A DNA stretch of 64,000 nt from Clostridiales bacterium (GTDB taxonomy: Bacteria > Bacillota > Clostridia > Christensenellales > Borkfalkiaceae): assembly GCA_015071005.1 (NCBI GenBank), contig SVIG01000005.1, positions 1-64,000 on the forward strand. Direction: 5' to 3'. The number at the start of each line of letters is the position of its first letter. Positions within the stretch are counted from its first letter, which is position 1. The position numbers were made by a program, and so were the translations under genes. Under the pieces are notes generated by a model. It ran no database searches, was not told where the DNA came from, and saw only the letters and a list, made by a program, of their open reading frames with translations. This document shows positions 19,601-28,931 of the stretch, piece by piece.

Positions 19601-22600
19601 TAAATCTCTACCTCACCCGTAGACGCATTTACAAGTCTATAACCAATCGTTACTCTATAAGTCTTGCCTGCTTCATACGCCCTCGAACCAAGCGAAATTG
19701 CTTCAATATTGTTTCCTTTAGAATTGCCCTCAGCATCCGTATAATCCGTTCCTTTCGTGTTCGAGAAATACTCTACGCACATGTTCGGCGTGATAGCATC
19801 TTCGTTCCCACGAATAAGATAGAAACGCCAACCGAAATGATATTTATTTCCGCCGTAGCCTTCCGTACCGAGGTTAATATTAAACGACTTGTAGAAACCT
19901 GCATCCCCTGTAAACTTGAAATCAAAGGTAAGCAAGAAGCTCGTCGAACCGATATAACCGTAACGATAATCCGCTTCGCCGCCATTCGTATACGTCAAGG
20001 CTTCAATACCGTCTTCAAAGACGTGCGACTTGGTGTTTGCCGCGTTAAACAAATCGGAAAGAACGTATTCCTTTTCATACGTAGGATGTTTCAAATCTGT
20101 CGTAATCGTAAACGCCGTTTCGCCGCCTGCCGTATAAACGCAGGTATAATCCGCGTCCATTACGTAAGCACTTGCTTCGCCGTTAGGATTTTGCTGGAAT
20201 GCGTAGGAAAGAATTTCACAGCCTTTCTTAATCACAATCGTCATGGAATTGGAAAGCGTCGTTTCCAAACCCAAGCCTGCACGCGTGAATTTATTGATTG
20301 CCATCGAAGAAACTTTAATCTCACGAAGGGTCTTGCCGTTGATCGTGATATAATCTAACGTATTGAATTTTTGTAAATGGCTTACATCCAAACCAAGGTT
20401 CCAGCTTCCTTCCTCGCTTGCAGGATAGTCGCTATTCGTCGGATTGATAACCAAAATATTAGAATTGTTATCAATACGACGCATTTCTTTAAGCCCCGTC
20501 GTGCCAAGCACCGTAGGTTTCTGCGTATACACCGCGTTTACCGTGATATTGCCATTTGCCGTGTAGGCTTCCCAAGCGCCTCTATACCCCTCTTTTTCGG
20601 GTACTTCGGGAATATCGGTGAGACCTTGGCTAACCACGTAAGACTTCGTCTCTACAATGCTGCCGTCCGCAACGAACGTCGCCGTGTATTGACGTTCCCA
20701 GTTGCCGTTCGCATCGCCAACGTTTACGTACGTAATTTCTTCCGTCGTTACGTAATATGCTTCTGTTCCTTTCGTGATATAGGCATACGAAGGGAATTGC
20801 GCGCCCGCTCTAATCGTCACTTTTTTCGCGCCGTCCAAAGCCCCTGCCGCGCCGGGAATCATAATACCCAAGCAATCCGCGACCCAAAGATTGATCTGCG
20901 GTGCGGACGAAGGCGTGCCGTGCGTCGCAATACGCGAACGAAGCGTGTAACCGTCTACGATAATCTTATCGTAAAGGTTTAATACGGACATTTGATCTTC
21001 CGTCGTCTTAACGTTATACGTTTCGCTTGCATGCGGATAATCTTTTTCAGTAAGCCTGATCATCAACCAGTTAGTTTTATTGTCGCGTGCATAAATCACC
21101 GATTGGATGCTCGTATTGTATTCGCCAGGCTTCAACGATTTGCTAAATACAGCCGTAAGGGTGATATTCCCCGTCACAGGCGTATCAAAATCATATTCCG
21201 CACCGTTCAATTCCCAATAGCTAAAGGTATAATCATACGCACTATCGGATGCCTTCGTAGGCGCGGTAGGCACGCTTGCGCATGCGTCTTTTTCTACTTC
21301 TTGCGTCTCGTACGTTGCGCCGTCTACTTGGAATGTCACGCTGTACACAGCCCCAGATTCATCCTTCACCCAGTTACCGCTACCGTCTTTGATAAAGGTG
21401 ACGTCTTCCGTCGTCACGTACACTTCTTTTGTGCCATTCAAAAGTGCGTCGTACGTAGGGAACTGACAGCCCGCCAAAATGGTAAGCTTGGTCGCCGTGT
21501 TGTTGCCCGTTCGGAAGGTGAAATAGCCTTTATTTCCCCAAACGTTCAAGAACGCTTCGCCAGGTTGAGGCAATGCAACGTCGTCCACCAAAATATGCGA
21601 ACGGAAATTCGCGCTTTGCGCATAGGAAAGCGCCGTCTTTGCCGTACCCGCATACGTGCTAGGTGCAGCCGCGTAATCGCTATCTTCAAGGCTAATACCT
21701 GCAAATGCGTCACTTGCACTACCGAACATTGTAGCGAGCGTAACGTTTGTTTCAATTTGTTTTACGTGTTCGCTCCAAGCGCCGTCTGCATAGTCCCATT
21801 GAATATCTTTCGTTACTTCGTATTTGATATTCGTGGACGTATCTACTACGTAGAAGCCTTTCTTAATCGTAATCGTCGTATGGTTATCCGCTGCCGTACC
21901 GCTACCGCTCGGATATGCGGAAGGTACTTGAAGCTTAATCGAGTTCCCCAGTTCCTGCGGCGTCAAGAACGCGAGAATCGGGGCGTATTTGCCACCGCTT
22001 GCGATATTGCTTTGCGTTGCGCCGTATGCACTGTTATCACTTGCGTTGATATCGTAAAGAGACTCGCCGTTAATTTCAATGTAAGACATTTGCACCGCAC
22101 CGCCTTGCAAAGACGAATCACCAACGCCCTTCCATTCCTTTTCATTGATTGCAAACGCGTTCGCGGTTCCGTATTGCTGCGTCCAATATTGCGTATTGTT
22201 GGTATGCAAATAGTAGAGCATCGTACCGTTGCTGCTCGTATAATCTTGCACGAGAAGCTTAAACGCGTCCGAAATATCTACCGCCGAAGCAACTTTTTCA
22301 AACGACGAACCCGATTTTACGTATTCTACGTCTTTAGAAACGTAATAAAGCTTCGTGTAGTCGTCCGTCAACCAACCCATACCTTTGGAAATCTTGTAGG
22401 AACTTACGTTGGAAATGTAGCCCGTAGGAATCCAAGTTTGCGCGTAGCAGCCGCCAACGCCTGCGTCATACGCTGCATTCCAAACGAAAATAGGCGCATA
22501 GACACCTTTGTTCCCGCTAATCGTGTTGTGACCGGAGCCGTAGGTGATATCCGTAATCTCGCCCGCGTCTAACGCCGCGTGCGCTTGCTTATTCCAATCC

Positions 22601-23295
22601 CTAACGCTCGTGCCGTTTACGTAGAGCATATTCAAGAACGCACCGCCGTGTTCATTCGGGGTGAAACCCGACCAATACGCCGTCCCTGTCGTTTTTAACA
22701 AAATCGAACGGGTATTCGTCGCTATAACCCCTTGATCTTGAAGCACAATATCATCGGAAATATCCACAACGTTTGCTGCTGGAATATATTTCCACGTGTC
22801 ACCTTGACTTGCCGCAGTTTGTTTGTGCGCGAAATACAAGTCGGTATCAATCGTATAAGTACCATTCGCATCGGTGTGCGACCAACCTGCTCTCACCTTA
22901 ACCGTACCGAGATCGTGACGGGTAAGGTCGGAAACTGCCGAATTGATGGTTACACGATAGAAACTACCAATAGTCCCCCCTGCAGGCTGCAAGGTAACCG
23001 TAATCGCACCCGGAGTTTCCGCATTGATTTCGGAAAGGGTCTTGCCGTTAATTTCCGTGTAATCAAGCATGCTCGCCGTCGTTACGTCATTCGTGTAGGT
23101 CGACCAATACGTATTCCCGTTTTGAATACGGAACGCATAGTCCCCTTCAATGGCGAGCGTCCAATTCTCCGTAGAGAGCGTCGTTTCCGCGCTTGCTTTT
23201 TGGGTAGGCATAGAAAATGCCACGCCAAGCATCAACGCAAAAAACGCCAACACACCGAGCAACAAAGAGTAAATTTTCTTTTTCATCTTTGTCAT
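16669..23295 (-). CDS. giant secreted multidomain protein (2208 aa) with repeated N-terminal modules, Listeria-Bacteroides-type repeats and a putative C-terminal TIM-barrel glycoside-hydrolase-like domain
   Basis: Signal peptide MKKKIYSLLLGVLAFFALMLGVAFSMPTQKASA; repeated ...ITIKKG...YYVTTEEITYV... units; YDFDTPVTGNITLTAVF-type repeats; C-terminal HPAFYGFSLDDEPYGKW. Confidence 0.85.
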   Translation of the reverse strand: MTKMKKKIYSLLLGVLAFFALMLGVAFSMPTQKASAETTLSTENWTLAIEGDYAFRIQNGNTYWSTYTNDVTTASMLDYTEINGKTLSEINAETPGAITVTLQPAGGTIGSFYRVTINSAVSDLTRHDLGTVKVRAGWSHTDANGTYTIDTDLYFAHKQTAASQGDTWKYIPAANVVDISDDIVLQDQGVIATNTRSILLKTTGTAYWSGFTPNEHGGAFLNMLYVNGTSVRDWNKQAHAALDAGEITDITYGSGHNTISGNKGVYAPIFVWNAAYDAGVGGCYAQTWIPTGYISNVSSYKISKGMGWLTDDYTKLYYVSKDVEYVKSGSSFEKVASAVDISDAFKLLVQDYTSSNGTMLYYLHTNNTQYWTQQYGTANAFAINEKEWKGVGDSSLQGGAVQMSYIEINGESLYDINASDNSAYGATQSNIASGGKYAPILAFLTPQELGNSIKLQVPSAYPSGSGTAADNHTTITIKKGFYVVDTSTNIKYEVTKDIQWDYADGAWSEHVKQIETNVTLATMFGSASDAFAGISLEDSDYAAAPSTYAGTAKTALSYAQSANFRSHILVDDVALPQPGEAFLNVWGNKGYFTFRTGNNTATKLTILAGCQFPTYDALLNGTKEVYVTTEDVTFIKDGSGNWVKDESGAVYSVTFQVDGATYETQEVEKDACASVPTAPTKASDSAYDYTFSYWELNGAEYDFDTPVTGNITLTAVFSKSLKPGEYNTSIQSVIYARDNKTNWLMIRLTEKDYPHASETYNVKTTEDQMSVLNLYDKIIVDGYTLRSRIATHGTPSSAPQINLWVADCLGIMIPGAAGALDGAKKVTIRAGAQFPSYAYITKGTEAYYVTTEEITYVNVGDANGNWERQYTATFVADGSIVETKSYVVSQGLTDIPEVPEKEGYRGAWEAYTANGNITVNAVYTQKPTVLGTTGLKEMRRIDNNSNILVINPTNSDYPASEEGSWNLGLDVSHLQKFNTLDYITINGKTLREIKVSSMAINKFTRAGLGLETTLSNSMTIVIKKGCEILSYAFQQNPNGEASAYVMDADYTCVYTAGGETAFTITTDLKHPTYEKEYVLSDLFNAANTKSHVFEDGIEALTYTNGGEADYRYGYIGSTSFLLTFDFKFTGDAGFYKSFNINLGTEGYGGNKYHFGWRFYLIRGNEDAITPNMCVEYFSNTKGTDYTDAEGNSKGNNIEAISLGSRAYEAGKTYRVTIGYRLVNASTGEVEIYTAINTESTTTTYTLGGDFVTFAPYANSLTLNLSKDCAATVTVSDPDKDMSSIPTNRITLKDGNEIIQTELADSFVLPALDPVEYNKAGNVFIGWTTDTSSYPDLYPAGYEYEVSANVTLYPVWIQFSMRDGAGVRKTNGSGLRFLVDVNKDLYEAAVQLGYMQEIGTIIAPTNYLTGRELSHEQLGEGYYLEIPTADDKWQDPDGKPWYSAAMLNISADQYARSFSARGYIKVQYTSGAGYIYTAYDPAEHARSIYQVANIAYVAESLQGDAVVENYINSVADITIDSNLTAIKTEGANGSYAVAQSGAEITISNGSVKAVMVNGVRIMMGYDATIVIDGVGYTLSGYKLNSDGLSFTFTLEQIGDDADTSREDYYFALLQAYIDSDAYTTEHKAVIDSIANAAIEEIGGGDGWVSIVEKALDDLATIKTAAQLAANDTSKTALQAPVVNKGLGYTVTWSAVENADYYIVHDNNDYRPYTVVMADETLTYKAEVVGDHTITVTAHSYYDKFNSATSEGVATPKVKPVFTYKSMLDGLYKFSSSQMSTMGLSTSGGYYYDSEDEKYFAYYNKDTGWSPYPVQATDWTSPAEFPAHAQRLKDMGNNIISLAYDTNGSYKEGDTWASSRMKYIMDTAWSMGMKVLVCDEVFYKLSMSDNSGTGATSKAQVTTAINTRDGFAEYVTHPAFYGFSLDDEPYGKWISCMSYTISALDEACASLGVSDPFYLACLFQAQGGELGKELYLTQSSLESYYNKWLAIDGVDSKYLYVDIYTQHAMDQPTNRYNKSFEVVYSDSYLGGKYEFHQAITAHTQNDGVLTEQDMYMSLLYAAAHDVAGYSWFCYFPITGELAGTLGGYNGEGYGNGIGNNVAEGKCFYDAAKTAAYQFELIQGLLDGYEWKTRSHSDSKNLLTTTLSNGTNTATMYVNADVDGMSGSVTVTASGSQCYLVGYGVGTAEAPYQAVSGSVTLAPGQAVICIA

Positions 23296-23340
23296 GTTCT
23301 TTTCTCCCTTCTTTTATATTATTTTCTGCTAAATTGTTTT

Positions 23341-23378
23341 GTTTGTCGTGGGTACGACAAACAGCCCCATGGGGCTGT
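23341..23378. promoter_or_regulatory. tandem perfect hairpins in the presumed 5'UTR of the giant protein
   Basis: GTTTGTCGT-gggt-ACGACAAAC followed immediately by ACAGCCCCATGGGGCTGT. Confidence 0.6.
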
Positions 23379-23473
23379 ATTTTTTTGAAAAATGCTTTTC
23401 CAAGTTTGTAATTTGGTAATTACATTATATATTATTTTATAGGTTTGTCAATAGCATTTTTTACGAGCTTAAC

Positions 23474-23544
23474 AACAAATTTTAAGATTTTTAGTGAAAG
23501 GTAGTCATTTTTTACGTTTCCACGTAACAAATTTTAAGATTTTT
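23474..23544. repeat. 19-bp exact direct repeat upstream of the giant protein gene
   Basis: AACAAATTTTAAGATTTTT at 23474-23492 and 23526-23544. Confidence 0.85.
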
Positions 23545-23593
23545 TTCTTGGAATAAAAAAACGGCAGGTTTTGCACCCCACCGCCGTCGTTTT

Positions 23594-24190
23594 TTATTCT
23601 TTTTCTCTTTTTGAGTATTTACAGCCGCAAAAATCCTGCCGATATAAGCCGTATACTTTGGAAAGCTCAATGGAGCGGTAGTAGCCGCCCTTTTTTTTGA
23701 AATCGGTGTATAAGTAGTTCAACTCGTACCTACCCCCCAGCTTTTCCCCGATTTCGTTTAACCAATCGGCGTTTTTGTGTGGACTTAACGTCAACGTCGT
23801 GCCAAACCAAGCAAATCCCTTTTCCTTTGCCACTTGCGCCGTCTTTTCCAAGCGCAAAGCGTAGCAAGCATAGCATCTTGCGCCGCGCTCGGGTTCGTTT
23901 TCCTTGCCCTTGGCAATGTTCGCAAAGGCTTCTGCATCGTGGTCGCAATCCAAAATTTCCGCCCAACCCGTTTCCTTCAAAAAACGGATTTGCTCCGATT
24001 TCCGCTTTTCATATTCTTCCCGCTCGTCAATATTGGGATTGTAATATAAAACCGTCACTTGAAAAACCTCTTTCAAGCGCTCCAAACACGCGGATGAGCA
24101 GGGGGCGCAACAGCTATGCAGCAGCAGTCGTTCCCCCTTTTTCACGTTCTTCATTTGTTCTTCCATAAGAAGGTCGTAATTGCGTTTCAT
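23594..24190 (-). CDS. queH: epoxyqueuosine reductase QueH
   Basis: LLLHSCCAPCSSACLERLK, ARCYACYALRLEKTA, LYRQDFCGCKYS (DUF208 family). Confidence 0.92.
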   Translation of the reverse strand: MKRNYDLLMEEQMKNVKKGERLLLHSCCAPCSSACLERLKEVFQVTVLYYNPNIDEREEYEKRKSEQIRFLKETGWAEILDCDHDAEAFANIAKGKENEPERGARCYACYALRLEKTAQVAKEKGFAWFGTTLTLSPHKNADWLNEIGEKLGGRYELNYLYTDFKKKGGYYRSIELSKVYGLYRQDFCGCKYSKREKE

Positions 24191-24274
24191 GGGTATATTA
24201 TATCCAAACTTCCCCTATTTGTCAAGCGGTGCAAGAGGCTTGACAAAAGCACGTGTTTTTTATATAATATACGT

Positions 24275-25429
24275 ATGAAATTGCTTATCCCCGTCGCATC
24301 GGGACTGGAACAAATTACAAAACGACAGCTTTTTTCGCTCGGCTACGAGAAAGCACCCGCCGAAAACGGGCGCATCGAGCTCGACGGTGAATGGTCGGAC
24401 GTGGCACGCTTAAACGTACTTCTTCGCAGCGGCGAACGGGTACTTATTTTGCTTGCGCGCTTTACGGCAACTACCTTCGACGAGTTGTACGAGGGCGTGT
24501 ACAATATCCCTTGGGAAAACTACCTTTCCGCCAATTCGAAAATCTTAATGGACGGAAAAAGTGTGCAGAGCACCTTGGCGGCGATTAAAGTATCGGGCGG
24601 CGTTGCGAAAAAGGCAATTATTCGCAGGCTTGCGGACAAGCTTTCTATGGGACAGCGCACCTTTTCGGAAACGGGCGCGCGGTCGATTGTCGGGATTTCC
24701 GTATTCAAGGACGAAGTGAGCGTGACGCTCGATACGTCGGGAGACGGATTGCACAAACGCGGCTATCGCTCTCTCGCCTATTCCGCGCCCTTGAAGGAAA
24801 CGCTTGCGTCGGCGCTCGTGGACTCCACCTTCTACAACCCCGATCGGGATATTGAAAAACCGTTTGCCGATCTTTTTTGCGGTAGCGGCACTTTGCCGAT
24901 TGAAGCGGCTATGAAGGCTCTGAAAATCGCGCCTGGACTGCATCGGGATTTTGATTTTGTGCATTGGGCGTGCGCGCCGAAGGGGTTACTCGAACGCGCC
25001 AAGCAAGAGGCAAAGGATTTGGAAAATCGCGCGGCAAAACCCGTGATTTTTGCTTCGGATATCAGCGAAAATGCAATCTCGATTGCAAAGTATCACGCCA
25101 AACGCGCGGGCGTAGAAAACAATATCCGTTTTTCCGTCTCGGACGCGCGTAGCTTTACCAGCGAGCTCAAATACGGCGTACTTCTTTCCAATCCCCCTTA
25201 CGGGGAACGTTTGTCCGAGGAAAAGGACGTACAAAAGCTGATGCAAGCTTTGGGCAAGACCTTCCGCGCTCTGCCCGATTGGAATGCGTATATTTTGACC
25301 TCTTTGCCCGATTTCGAGCGGTATTTCGGCAAACGCGCGGATAAGAAGAAAAAACTATTCAACGCGAACCTGGTATGCGGTTTTTACTCTTATTTTGGCA
25401 AACCGCCCAAGGAAAACGATAAAAAATAA
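24275..25429 (+). CDS. THUMP-domain class I SAM-dependent RNA methyltransferase (RlmL N-terminal/YpsC-like)
   Basis: MKLLIPVASGLEQITKRQL..., ADLFCGSGTLPIEAAM, LLSNPPYGERL; start moved from 24116 to 24275. Confidence 0.9.
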   Translation: MKLLIPVASGLEQITKRQLFSLGYEKAPAENGRIELDGEWSDVARLNVLLRSGERVLILLARFTATTFDELYEGVYNIPWENYLSANSKILMDGKSVQSTLAAIKVSGGVAKKAIIRRLADKLSMGQRTFSETGARSIVGISVFKDEVSVTLDTSGDGLHKRGYRSLAYSAPLKETLASALVDSTFYNPDRDIEKPFADLFCGSGTLPIEAAMKALKIAPGLHRDFDFVHWACAPKGLLERAKQEAKDLENRAAKPVIFASDISENAISIAKYHAKRAGVENNIRFSVSDARSFTSELKYGVLLSNPPYGERLSEEKDVQKLMQALGKTFRALPDWNAYILTSLPDFERYFGKRADKKKKLFNANLVCGFYSYFGKPPKENDKK

Positions 25430-25440
25430 GGCAAAAAATT

Positions 25441-26175
25441 ATGTTTGATTACACAAAGACCGCCGTTAATAAAATCGTGGCGGATTTTAAGAAATTTTTC
25501 CACCGTTTTAGCGTATGCGCACAAATCGTTTACATAGCCTATTTGATCTACGCGCTTTTCGCAAACACCGAGCTTTGGATTATCAATACCATCCTTCTCG
25601 TCATTTCCGTCGCTTACTTTATCTTCTTTTTAATTGCGACGGCAAAGGACGCGGATAAAAAACTCAAAAAACGAGTGAAAACAATTTTTACGCGCTGTAA
25701 ACAAGTCATCAAGCTTTTCACGCTCGGCATCATGCTTTACGGAATTTGGCAAACGTCCACTCACGTGGATCCTCTTTCCGTCATTTTGACGGCTCTGATG
25801 ATTGTCGGTTGGGTACTGCAAATCCTTTTCGAAGTGATTTTCACTTTCTTTTTGAACAAGGTCAACTTCGTTTGGGAAGCAGTACAAGCGGATAGAGAAG
25901 AAATTACCAAGCCTGTAAAAAATATCGGAAACTTCTTCAAACGCATCACAGGGAAAGAGATTGAAGAGGAAAAAGAGCCGACGAAAAACCGCCTTCTTTT
26001 AGACGGTATGGTGGAAGAATACCGCGAGAAGAAAAGCGAAGAAAAGAATGCGAAAAAGCGAGCAAAGAAACAAGCTAAGCTTGAAGAAAAAATTGCAAAG
26101 AAACAAGCAAAAAAGAAGAATAAACGCGTACCTGCCCCCATCGAGGAGCTTGCAAGCGCGGAAGATGAAAAATAA
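25441..26175 (+). CDS. membrane protein with Lys/Glu-rich cytoplasmic tail
   Basis: Hydrophobic N-terminal region and KKAKKQAKLEEKIAKKQAKKKNKR tail. Confidence 0.65.
   Translation: MFDYTKTAVNKIVADFKKFFHRFSVCAQIVYIAYLIYALFANTELWIINTILLVISVAYFIFFLIATAKDADKKLKKRVKTIFTRCKQVIKLFTLGIMLYGIWQTSTHVDPLSVILTALMIVGWVLQILFEVIFTFFLNKVNFVWEAVQADREEITKPVKNIGNFFKRITGKEIEEEKEPTKNRLLLDGMVEEYREKKSEEKNAKKRAKKQAKLEEKIAKKQAKKKNKRVPAPIEELASAEDEK
26123..26139 (+). repeat. dispersed GTACCTGCCCC motif, representative copy (others listed in findings)
   Basis: AACGCGTACCTGCCCCC; the exact 11-mer GTACCTGCCCC or its complement also found at about 28090, 31030, 32843, 44771 and 63172. Confidence 0.8.
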
Positions 26176-26219
26176 AAAGCAGGGGGGGAACGCCGAGCGT
26201 TCCCCCCCTGCTTTTTATT
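26171..26219. terminator. bidirectional terminator, 23-bp perfect stem with 3-nt loop
   Basis: AATAAAAAGCAGGGGGGGAACGC-cga-GCGTTCCCCCCCTGCTTTTTATT. Confidence 0.9.
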
Positions 26220-26223
26220 GCTA

Positions 26224-26421
26224 TTATTCTTTCTTTTTATTTGCGTTACATTTGTCCGCGGATGGGCAACTTTTACAGCCGCAACCGCAGCCGCCGCCCT
26301 TTCCCGTCTTTTTTTTCCATACCGAGTATCCGATTACGGAAAGCACAATGAGTGCCGTCACCGCCACAATCACAATATCAATCGGTTTTACCGCCAATAA
26401 AGCGCTTATAAATCCTCTCAT
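26224..26421 (-). CDS. FeoB-associated Cys-rich membrane protein
   Basis: One TM then KKKTGKGGGCGCGCKSCPSADKC; overlaps the feoB stop. Confidence 0.85.
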   Translation of the reverse strand: MRGFISALLAVKPIDIVIVAVTALIVLSVIGYSVWKKKTGKGGGCGCGCKSCPSADKCNANKKKE

Positions 26422-28673
26422 TTCGCTTCCTTTTTATCCATGATTTTGTTATACAATACGATTCCGACGACCGCACATACCGCAAGTATTCCCCATACGA
26501 TAGCCGTCCAGCCCCATTCGCCAACGGTGTACACCATACAGCTAACAAGGTACGAAACCGCCAACCAGAACAAGAGTGTCCATCTAAACTTACCCTTGCC
26601 AAGCTCCGCTTTTGCCGTTGCAACCGCCGCAAAGCAAGGAATAGTCAACATATTAAACGCAATAAAGGAAATCAGAGCGGGCATTGATACGCCTGTTTCT
26701 TGAATGATAAGCGCAACTTCCGCCACCCCTTCTTCCGTGCCTTCAAACCCAGCAAGAATCACCGCCGCCAACGAACCGAAGGTCGCGATTACGTTTTCTT
26801 TCGCAATCAAGCCTGTGATTGCCGCTACGGCAAACATCCAACCAAACGCCTTTAACTGACTACCAAAACCAAGCGGCGTAAAGAGAGGTTGAATTAGTTT
26901 CCCAATCGACGCCAAAATGGACTTTTCCATATTTGCAACGCCGACGTAATGCCAATCCCAAGAGAAATTCGACAAGAACCAAATAATAATAGTCGAGGCA
27001 AAAATTACGGTGAATGCCTTTTGAATAAAGTGCTTTGCCTTATCCCAAAGGTGTAGCATTAAGTTCTTAAATCCAGGAATGTGATACGTAGGCAACTCCA
27101 TGATAAACGGCGAAGTTTCACCGCGCATCGTGGTGTTGCGCATGACAAGCAACGCAATAAGCGCCGTCACTACGCCGAGTACGTACATCGAATAGGTGAT
27201 AACGTCCGCATTCCCCTTTCCAAACGAGAGTACAATTCCGCCCGCAATCGCCGTCAAAATCGGCAGCTTTGCGCCGCAAGAAAAGAACGGGATTACGCGA
27301 ATCGTCGCCGCACGTTCTTTTTCATCCGCAAGCGTACGAGTGTTTACCATCGCGGGCACGGAACAACCAAAGCCCATAATCATCGGCATAAACGCTCTAC
27401 CCGAAACACCGAAACGGCGGAAAAGTCTATCGAGCATAAACGCCACCCGCGCCATATAACCCGTATCCTCCAAAATCGAGAAGAACAAGAAAAGCACCAA
27501 GATTTGCGGCAAGAAGGACAACACCGCCGCCAAACCGCTCCAAGCACCGTCGCAAACAAGCCCTATCGCCCATTCGCTTGCGCCGAGTCCGTTCAAGCCT
27601 TTCGCTAAGTATTCCCCTATCTGCGAGGTCACATAGTCGAGCGCGTTAAAGAGAATAATCCCGGGCGAGTTAAGCCCATCGGTAAAGAAAATCCCTTTCC
27701 ATGCCGCACCTTCTTTGCCACACCACTCGCCAAACGGCTTAATAATCGAGCCGAGATAGAGCATATTTTCCGAGAAGGTCAAATGGAAAATCGAGAACAA
27801 AATCACCAAGAAAATGGGAATACCAAACCATTTATGCGTGAGCACTTTATCCGCTTTATCCGACTTGGAAAGTTCGGTATAATCGAGTTTCCTTGCCCGC
27901 GTGAGCGTAGAAGAAAAATGCTCCGTTATGTATTTATATCTCGCGTCGGCAATCTCCGCTTCCACGTCTCCACAAAAGCCGTCTTTGCATACGTTTTCGA
28001 GAATAAAAGCTTCCACCGCTTTCGCTTCTTGGGGATGGTTTTTGACTTCAATTTCATCCCTTTCTACAAGCTTAATCGCGTGAAAGAGGGGGGCAGGTAC
28101 GCCTTTAAGCTTAAAAGCGATCTCCGCGTTTACAATCGCCGACCCTAAAATACTATCCTTTAAGACCGTTCTTCCAACCCGTCTAATCTTGACCGTTTCC
28201 AACGCACGATCCATCAAATCGTCCACGTTCATCCCCTTCAACGCGGATATCTCCACGACGGGCAACCCGATTCTTTTTTCAAGCGTCTTTACATCGATAG
28301 AATCGCCCCGCTTTTTCAAAACGTCCGTCATATTCAACGCCACAACCATAGGCACGCTTAATTCCATCAGTTGCGTCGTCAAATACAAGTTTCTTTCCAA
28401 GTTCGTCGCGTCTACAATATTGATGATACAATCAGGGTTTTCTTCCAAAACGAAATTTCTCGCCACCACTTCTTCGGGGGTGTACGGCGACAGGGAATAA
28501 ATCCCCGGTAAGTCCACGATATCAACCGGCTCATCCCTCTTTTTATACGTACCTTCGCGCTTATCCACGGTGACCCCGGGCCAGTTGCCCACGTGCGCCG
28601 TACTACCCGTCAATGCGTTAAAAAGGGTGGTTTTTCCCGAGTTCGGATTCCCTGCTAATGCAAATTTTAACAT
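26418..28673 (-). CDS. feoB: ferrous iron transport protein B
   Basis: ALAGNPNSGKTTLFNALTGSTAHVGNWPGVTVDKREG G-domain and FeoB permease segments. Confidence 0.97.
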   Translation of the reverse strand: MLKFALAGNPNSGKTTLFNALTGSTAHVGNWPGVTVDKREGTYKKRDEPVDIVDLPGIYSLSPYTPEEVVARNFVLEENPDCIINIVDATNLERNLYLTTQLMELSVPMVVALNMTDVLKKRGDSIDVKTLEKRIGLPVVEISALKGMNVDDLMDRALETVKIRRVGRTVLKDSILGSAIVNAEIAFKLKGVPAPLFHAIKLVERDEIEVKNHPQEAKAVEAFILENVCKDGFCGDVEAEIADARYKYITEHFSSTLTRARKLDYTELSKSDKADKVLTHKWFGIPIFLVILFSIFHLTFSENMLYLGSIIKPFGEWCGKEGAAWKGIFFTDGLNSPGIILFNALDYVTSQIGEYLAKGLNGLGASEWAIGLVCDGAWSGLAAVLSFLPQILVLFLFFSILEDTGYMARVAFMLDRLFRRFGVSGRAFMPMIMGFGCSVPAMVNTRTLADEKERAATIRVIPFFSCGAKLPILTAIAGGIVLSFGKGNADVITYSMYVLGVVTALIALLVMRNTTMRGETSPFIMELPTYHIPGFKNLMLHLWDKAKHFIQKAFTVIFASTIIIWFLSNFSWDWHYVGVANMEKSILASIGKLIQPLFTPLGFGSQLKAFGWMFAVAAITGLIAKENVIATFGSLAAVILAGFEGTEEGVAEVALIIQETGVSMPALISFIAFNMLTIPCFAAVATAKAELGKGKFRWTLLFWLAVSYLVSCMVYTVGEWGWTAIVWGILAVCAVVGIVLYNKIMDKKEAK

Positions 28674-28685
28674 CTACTTGCCTCC

Positions 28686-28907
28686 TTATTGCACTTCCAC
28701 GTGCGCCGCTTCTGCCTTTCGCAACGTCAATTCGTATCCGCGAATGGCAATTTCAATCGGATCACCCAAAGGCGCTTTCTTTCTCAAATACACTTGCGCG
28801 CCCGGCGTAATGCCCATATCGAATAAACGACGGCGCACCGCGCCTTCGCCATTCACCACCGCCACCGTCGCGTGCTCGCCTATTTCAAGCTGTGATAAAA
28901 GCTTCAT
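28686..28907 (-). CDS. feoA: FeoA family protein
   Basis: RRRLFDMGITPGAQVYLRKKAPLGDPIEIAIRGYELTLRKAEA; start at 28907. Confidence 0.92.
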   Translation of the reverse strand: MKLLSQLEIGEHATVAVVNGEGAVRRRLFDMGITPGAQVYLRKKAPLGDPIEIAIRGYELTLRKAEAAHVEVQ

Positions 28908-28931
28908 ACTTCCTCCTGTTTTAGCCGTTTT

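Noticed and set aside
20992-22572. 526-aa and other plus-strand ORFs antisense to the giant secreted protein
   Set aside because: Arg/Cys/His-rich shadow ORFs; the minus-strand frame has signal peptide and repeated domains
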